NCBI GenBank assembly: GCA_964387795.1
Contig: CAYLYP010000114.1
Span: 1 to 8,076, forward strand
From: CAYLYP01 sp964387795
Lineage (GTDB): Bacteria > Bacteroidota > Bacteroidia > Bacteroidales > UBA7960
Direction of reading: 5' to 3'
Length of the DNA: 8,076 bases
Part shown: positions 6,638-8,076 of the stretch, piece by piece
How the letters are laid out: every line of letters starts with the position of its first letter
Position numbering within the stretch: position 1 is the stretch's first letter
Notes under the pieces: generated by a model
Seen by the model: the letters and a program-made list of their open reading frames with translations, nothing else
Told to the model about the DNA's origin: nothing
Database searches by the model: none
Position numbers and translations under genes: made by a program

Positions 6638-6667
6638 CAAAATTAATAAAATTGGGGATAAAAACAA
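6638..6667 (-). promoter_or_regulatory. Bacteroidota-type promoter for the YbjQ-family unit
   Basis: On the minus strand TTG (6667-6665) is followed by exactly 19 bases and then TAATTTTG (6645-6638), a full match to TTG-N19-TAnnTTTG. Transcription would start near 6631, giving a leader of about 75 bases to the ATG at 6557. A tandem repeat array (6684-6785) begins 17 bases upstream of the TTG. Confidence 0.72.
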
Positions 6668-6683
6668 GGGAATGCAAAGGAGT

Positions 6684-6785
6684 CCACAGATGAATACAAT
6701 TGAGTCCACAGAGGCACCCAAATGGGGCCACAGATGAACTCAAATAAATCCACAAATTACACAAATTTAAAGAATTACACAAATT
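6684..6785. repeat. 22-bp tandem repeats merging into 9-bp repeats
   Basis: The motif CCACAGA or CCACAAA starts at 6684, 6706, 6728 and 6750, an exact 22-bp period. Unit 1 is CCACAGATGAATACAATTGA plus GT; unit 3 begins CCACAGATGAACTCAAAT; unit 2 is more diverged. The last unit turns into a 9-bp series: CCACAAATT (6750), ACACAAATT (6759), TAAAGAATT (6768), ACACAAATT (6777). Similar degenerate 'CTGTGG...AATTTGTGTAATT' text occurs between genes in many Bacteroidota, from memory; its role is not known to me. Confidence 0.8.
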
Positions 6786-7022
6786 AGAATGAGGATTGCA
6801 TAAGTGCTAATGGGGTAAGGAGCAAAATGCAAATATTATAATTTCCGAAGGGAAGATTGGATTACTGAAAACAAGTATTATCAGGCAATCAATAATTATC
6901 ATTGCAGGGGTGACAAGGGATAGCGGCAGGGAGATGTTCAGAAATCATTGTTTAATACGCATCATAGCAAAGCACAGGATAAAGTGTCCTTCACCCGAGC
7001 CTGATAAAAGTATAACATCAGG
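6786..7022. other. Gene-free stretch with small stem-loops
   Basis: I see no coding frame or RNA gene of a known family here. Two short hairpins sit near the right end: AGGAT/GTCCT (6976-6980 with 6986-6990, one G-U pair) and CCTGAT/ATCAGG (7000-7005 with 7017-7022, perfect 6 bp, 11-base loop). They lead directly into the large inverted repeat that follows. Confidence 0.4.
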
Positions 7023-7165
7023 ATACCATCTTAAGGGTTGAGCCGGGGTTGAGCCGGGGTTGAGGCGGTGTTGAGCCGGGTTTGAACCGGGTTGAACCCG
7101 GCTCAACACCGTTTTAAAACCGCTTTAACACCGCTTTAACCCTTAACATAAACCCTCAATGGTAT
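7023..7165. repeat. Large inverted repeat made of 11-bp tandem units
   Basis: The left arm holds TTGA-starting units at 7038, 7049, 7060, 7071 and 7082 (11-bp steps; typical unit TTGAGCCGGGG). The right arm holds units ending at 7111, 7122 and 7133 (typical CTTTAACACCG), also in 11-bp steps. The centre is a perfect 17-bp stem: 7066-7082 pairs with 7095-7111 around a 12-base loop. Outer arms 7031-7065 and 7112-7146 are each 35 bases; position by position there are 23 Watson-Crick pairs, 7 that would be G-U in plus-strand RNA and 5 mismatches, including a perfect 9-bp end (TTAAGGGTT/AACCCTTAA). A further 7 bp pair outside (ATACCAT 7023-7029 with ATGGTAT 7159-7165). No T tract follows, so it is not a simple terminator. 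Confidence 0.82.
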
Positions 7166-7254
7166 GGATGGGGAGTGCGCTTGAAGGGAAGAAAATCTAT
7201 TGGATGACTTTGTAAACAGCAGTAAATCAGATTGATGGATGTATTATTGATTAA

Positions 7255-7503
7255 GGAGGGGAGGGTAGGGGTGCTTTTCCAAATAGCAGGATGTATGAAT
7301 TTGGGATACTGTCGGATATGGGTGTTGAGAATGAAATGGAAATTCCTGGAGTTGGGATTTTTACTGAAAACTCTTTGTTTATTGGTTGATAACGCATATT
7401 ATTTGGAACAAGAATTACCCACCTTGTTAAGTCCATTGTCGAATTTAAAATATTCAAAAAAAATACATCAGATAGCTTTACCTTTGCCTGGGCAGAAACC
7501 TAA
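7255..7503 (+). pseudogene. Possible decayed reading frame
   Basis: The frame starting at 7255 reads protein-like text: GAFPNSRMYEFGILSDMGV, then ENEMEIPGVGIFTENSLFIG, then two adjacent stops (TGA 7387, TAA 7390), then FGTRITHLVKSIVEFKIFKK and NTSDSFTFAWAET before TAA at 7501. No start context or family match is evident. The overlapping open frame at 7232-7510 (TTG start) looks less like a protein. This may be a gene remnant or chance; the confidence is low. The rest of 7166-7573 holds nothing else I can name beyond a possible promoter box. Confidence 0.2.
7479..7486 (+). promoter_or_regulatory. Possible -7 box for the Crp/Fnr-type regulator
   Basis: TACCTTTG matches TAnnTTTG and lies 87 bases before the ATG at 7574. 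No TTG is found at the right distance upstream, so the support is partial. A short inverted repeat CTTAC-gtg-GTAAG (7542-7554) lies in the implied leader and might be a regulator site. Confidence 0.35.
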
Positions 7504-7573
7504 CTTTTAAGGTTTTACCTGCCTGATTGGATAACATTCAGCTTACGTGGTAAGTAATTAAATAACATAGCAC

Positions 7574-8076
7574 ATGGGGTATTTAAGGGAATATTACGAA
7601 AGGTTCATTAGATTGCAAGAATCAGAATGGGAATTTATTGCTGCCCATTTTGCCAGGAAAGTGTTCTCCAAAAATGAAATAATAATTAAGCAAGGCGGGA
7701 CAGAAAAATTTTTGTCATTCATTGAAACAGGGATTATCCGGTATTATATTCTTGACGATGAAAATGAACTGACATTTAATTTTAGCTTTAGTAAAGAGTT
7801 TGCCTGTGCTTATGATTCCTTTTTGACGCAGATGCCTTCTGAATATGAATTACAGGCATTTACCAAAACTGTCGTTTGGCAAATTTCTTACGATGATTTG
7901 CAAACGATATATGCCCAGACCAAAGCAGGTAATTATTTAGGCCGTTTTGCATCTGAGAAATTGTTTTTGGCCAAAAGCAAGCGTGAGCTATCATTACTTA
8001 AATACAATGCCAGGGAAAGATATTTAAGGCTTTTTAGCGAGCAACCCGAAATAAAAAAATTCATCCCGATGAAGTA
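7574..8076 (+). CDS. Crp/Fnr family transcriptional regulator, cut by the window end
   Basis: The open frame begins ATG GGG TAT (MGYLREYYERFIRLQESEWE) and runs 167 codons to the window edge without a stop. An in-frame TAG two codons upstream (7568) fixes the start. Residues about 20-115 form a cyclic-nucleotide-binding-like beta-roll (FSKNEIIIKQGG, FIETGIIRYYI, AYDSFLTQMPSEYELQAF). The following helix and the segment NARERYLRLFSEQPEI (146-160) are typical of Bacteroidota Crp/Fnr-like proteins just before the helix-turn-helix, which would lie beyond the edge. The conserved phosphate-binding Gly-Glu...Arg pattern for cAMP is not apparent, so the effector is unknown. These proteins usually are near 190 residues, so about 25 are missing. 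It is transcribed away from the YbjQ unit. Confidence 0.9.
   Translation, partial: MGYLREYYERFIRLQESEWEFIAAHFARKVFSKNEIIIKQGGTEKFLSFIETGIIRYYILDDENELTFNFSFSKEFACAYDSFLTQMPSEYELQAFTKTVVWQISYDDLQTIYAQTKAGNYLGRFASEKLFLAKSKRELSLLKYNARERYLRLFSEQPEIKKFIPMK

Noticed and set aside
6684..6785. CRISPR array
   Set aside because: Units are contiguous and degenerate with no unique spacers, and there are no cas genes.
7031..7146. Intrinsic terminator or tRNA-like element
   Set aside because: No U tract follows in either direction, and no cloverleaf or anticodon arm can be drawn.
7232..7510. Open frame of 92 codons with a TTG start on the plus strand
   Set aside because: Composition is unlike a folded protein, no family resemblance, and it overlaps a frame that looks more protein-like but carries stops. 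Kept only as a possible remnant in another frame.

Overview
The window looks like chromosomal DNA from a member of the Bacteroidota. The signs are two good promoters of the Bacteroidota type (TTG, 19 bases, TAnnTTTG), few Shine-Dalgarno sites, a Bacteroidota-style MutL, paired rhomboid proteases, a small beta-barrel outer membrane protein and a Crp/Fnr regulator without clear cAMP-binding residues. MutL wording such as PGGKPTF suggests the Chitinophagia/Sphingobacteriia side of the phylum; this rests on memory of the family, not on a search.

Layout. Positions 33-584 (minus) encode a small secreted beta-barrel protein. Positions 715-5877 (minus) hold five genes in one direction, read from high to low coordinates: an 86-residue tail-anchored membrane protein, mutL, two different rhomboid proteases, and a membrane-anchored endonuclease/exonuclease/phosphatase-fold protein. 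The first two form one unit. A strong promoter at 3689-3718 lets the rhomboid-rhomboid-phosphatase part be transcribed on its own. A bidirectional intrinsic terminator (6038-6100) separates this block from a second minus-strand unit at 6107-6557: a YbjQ-family protein followed, one base after its stop codon, by a 44-residue single-span membrane protein. That unit has its own promoter at 6638-6667.

Positions 6558-7573 are about 1 kb without a convincing gene, but they are structured. They contain four 22-bp tandem units running into 9-bp units (6684-6785), several small stem-loops, and a large inverted repeat built from 11-bp units (7023-7165) whose arm differences are mostly G-U compatible on the plus strand. 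A possible decayed reading frame lies at 7255-7503. The window ends inside a plus-strand Crp/Fnr-type regulator (7574 onward) that lacks its DNA-binding domain only because the window stops.

The genes are mostly housekeeping or envelope functions: mismatch repair, intramembrane proteolysis and envelope proteins. No defence system, CRISPR array, transposase or secretion locus is visible. The least explained material is the repeat-rich intergenic region, the unlisted 44-residue protein, and the degenerate endonuclease site of MutL.
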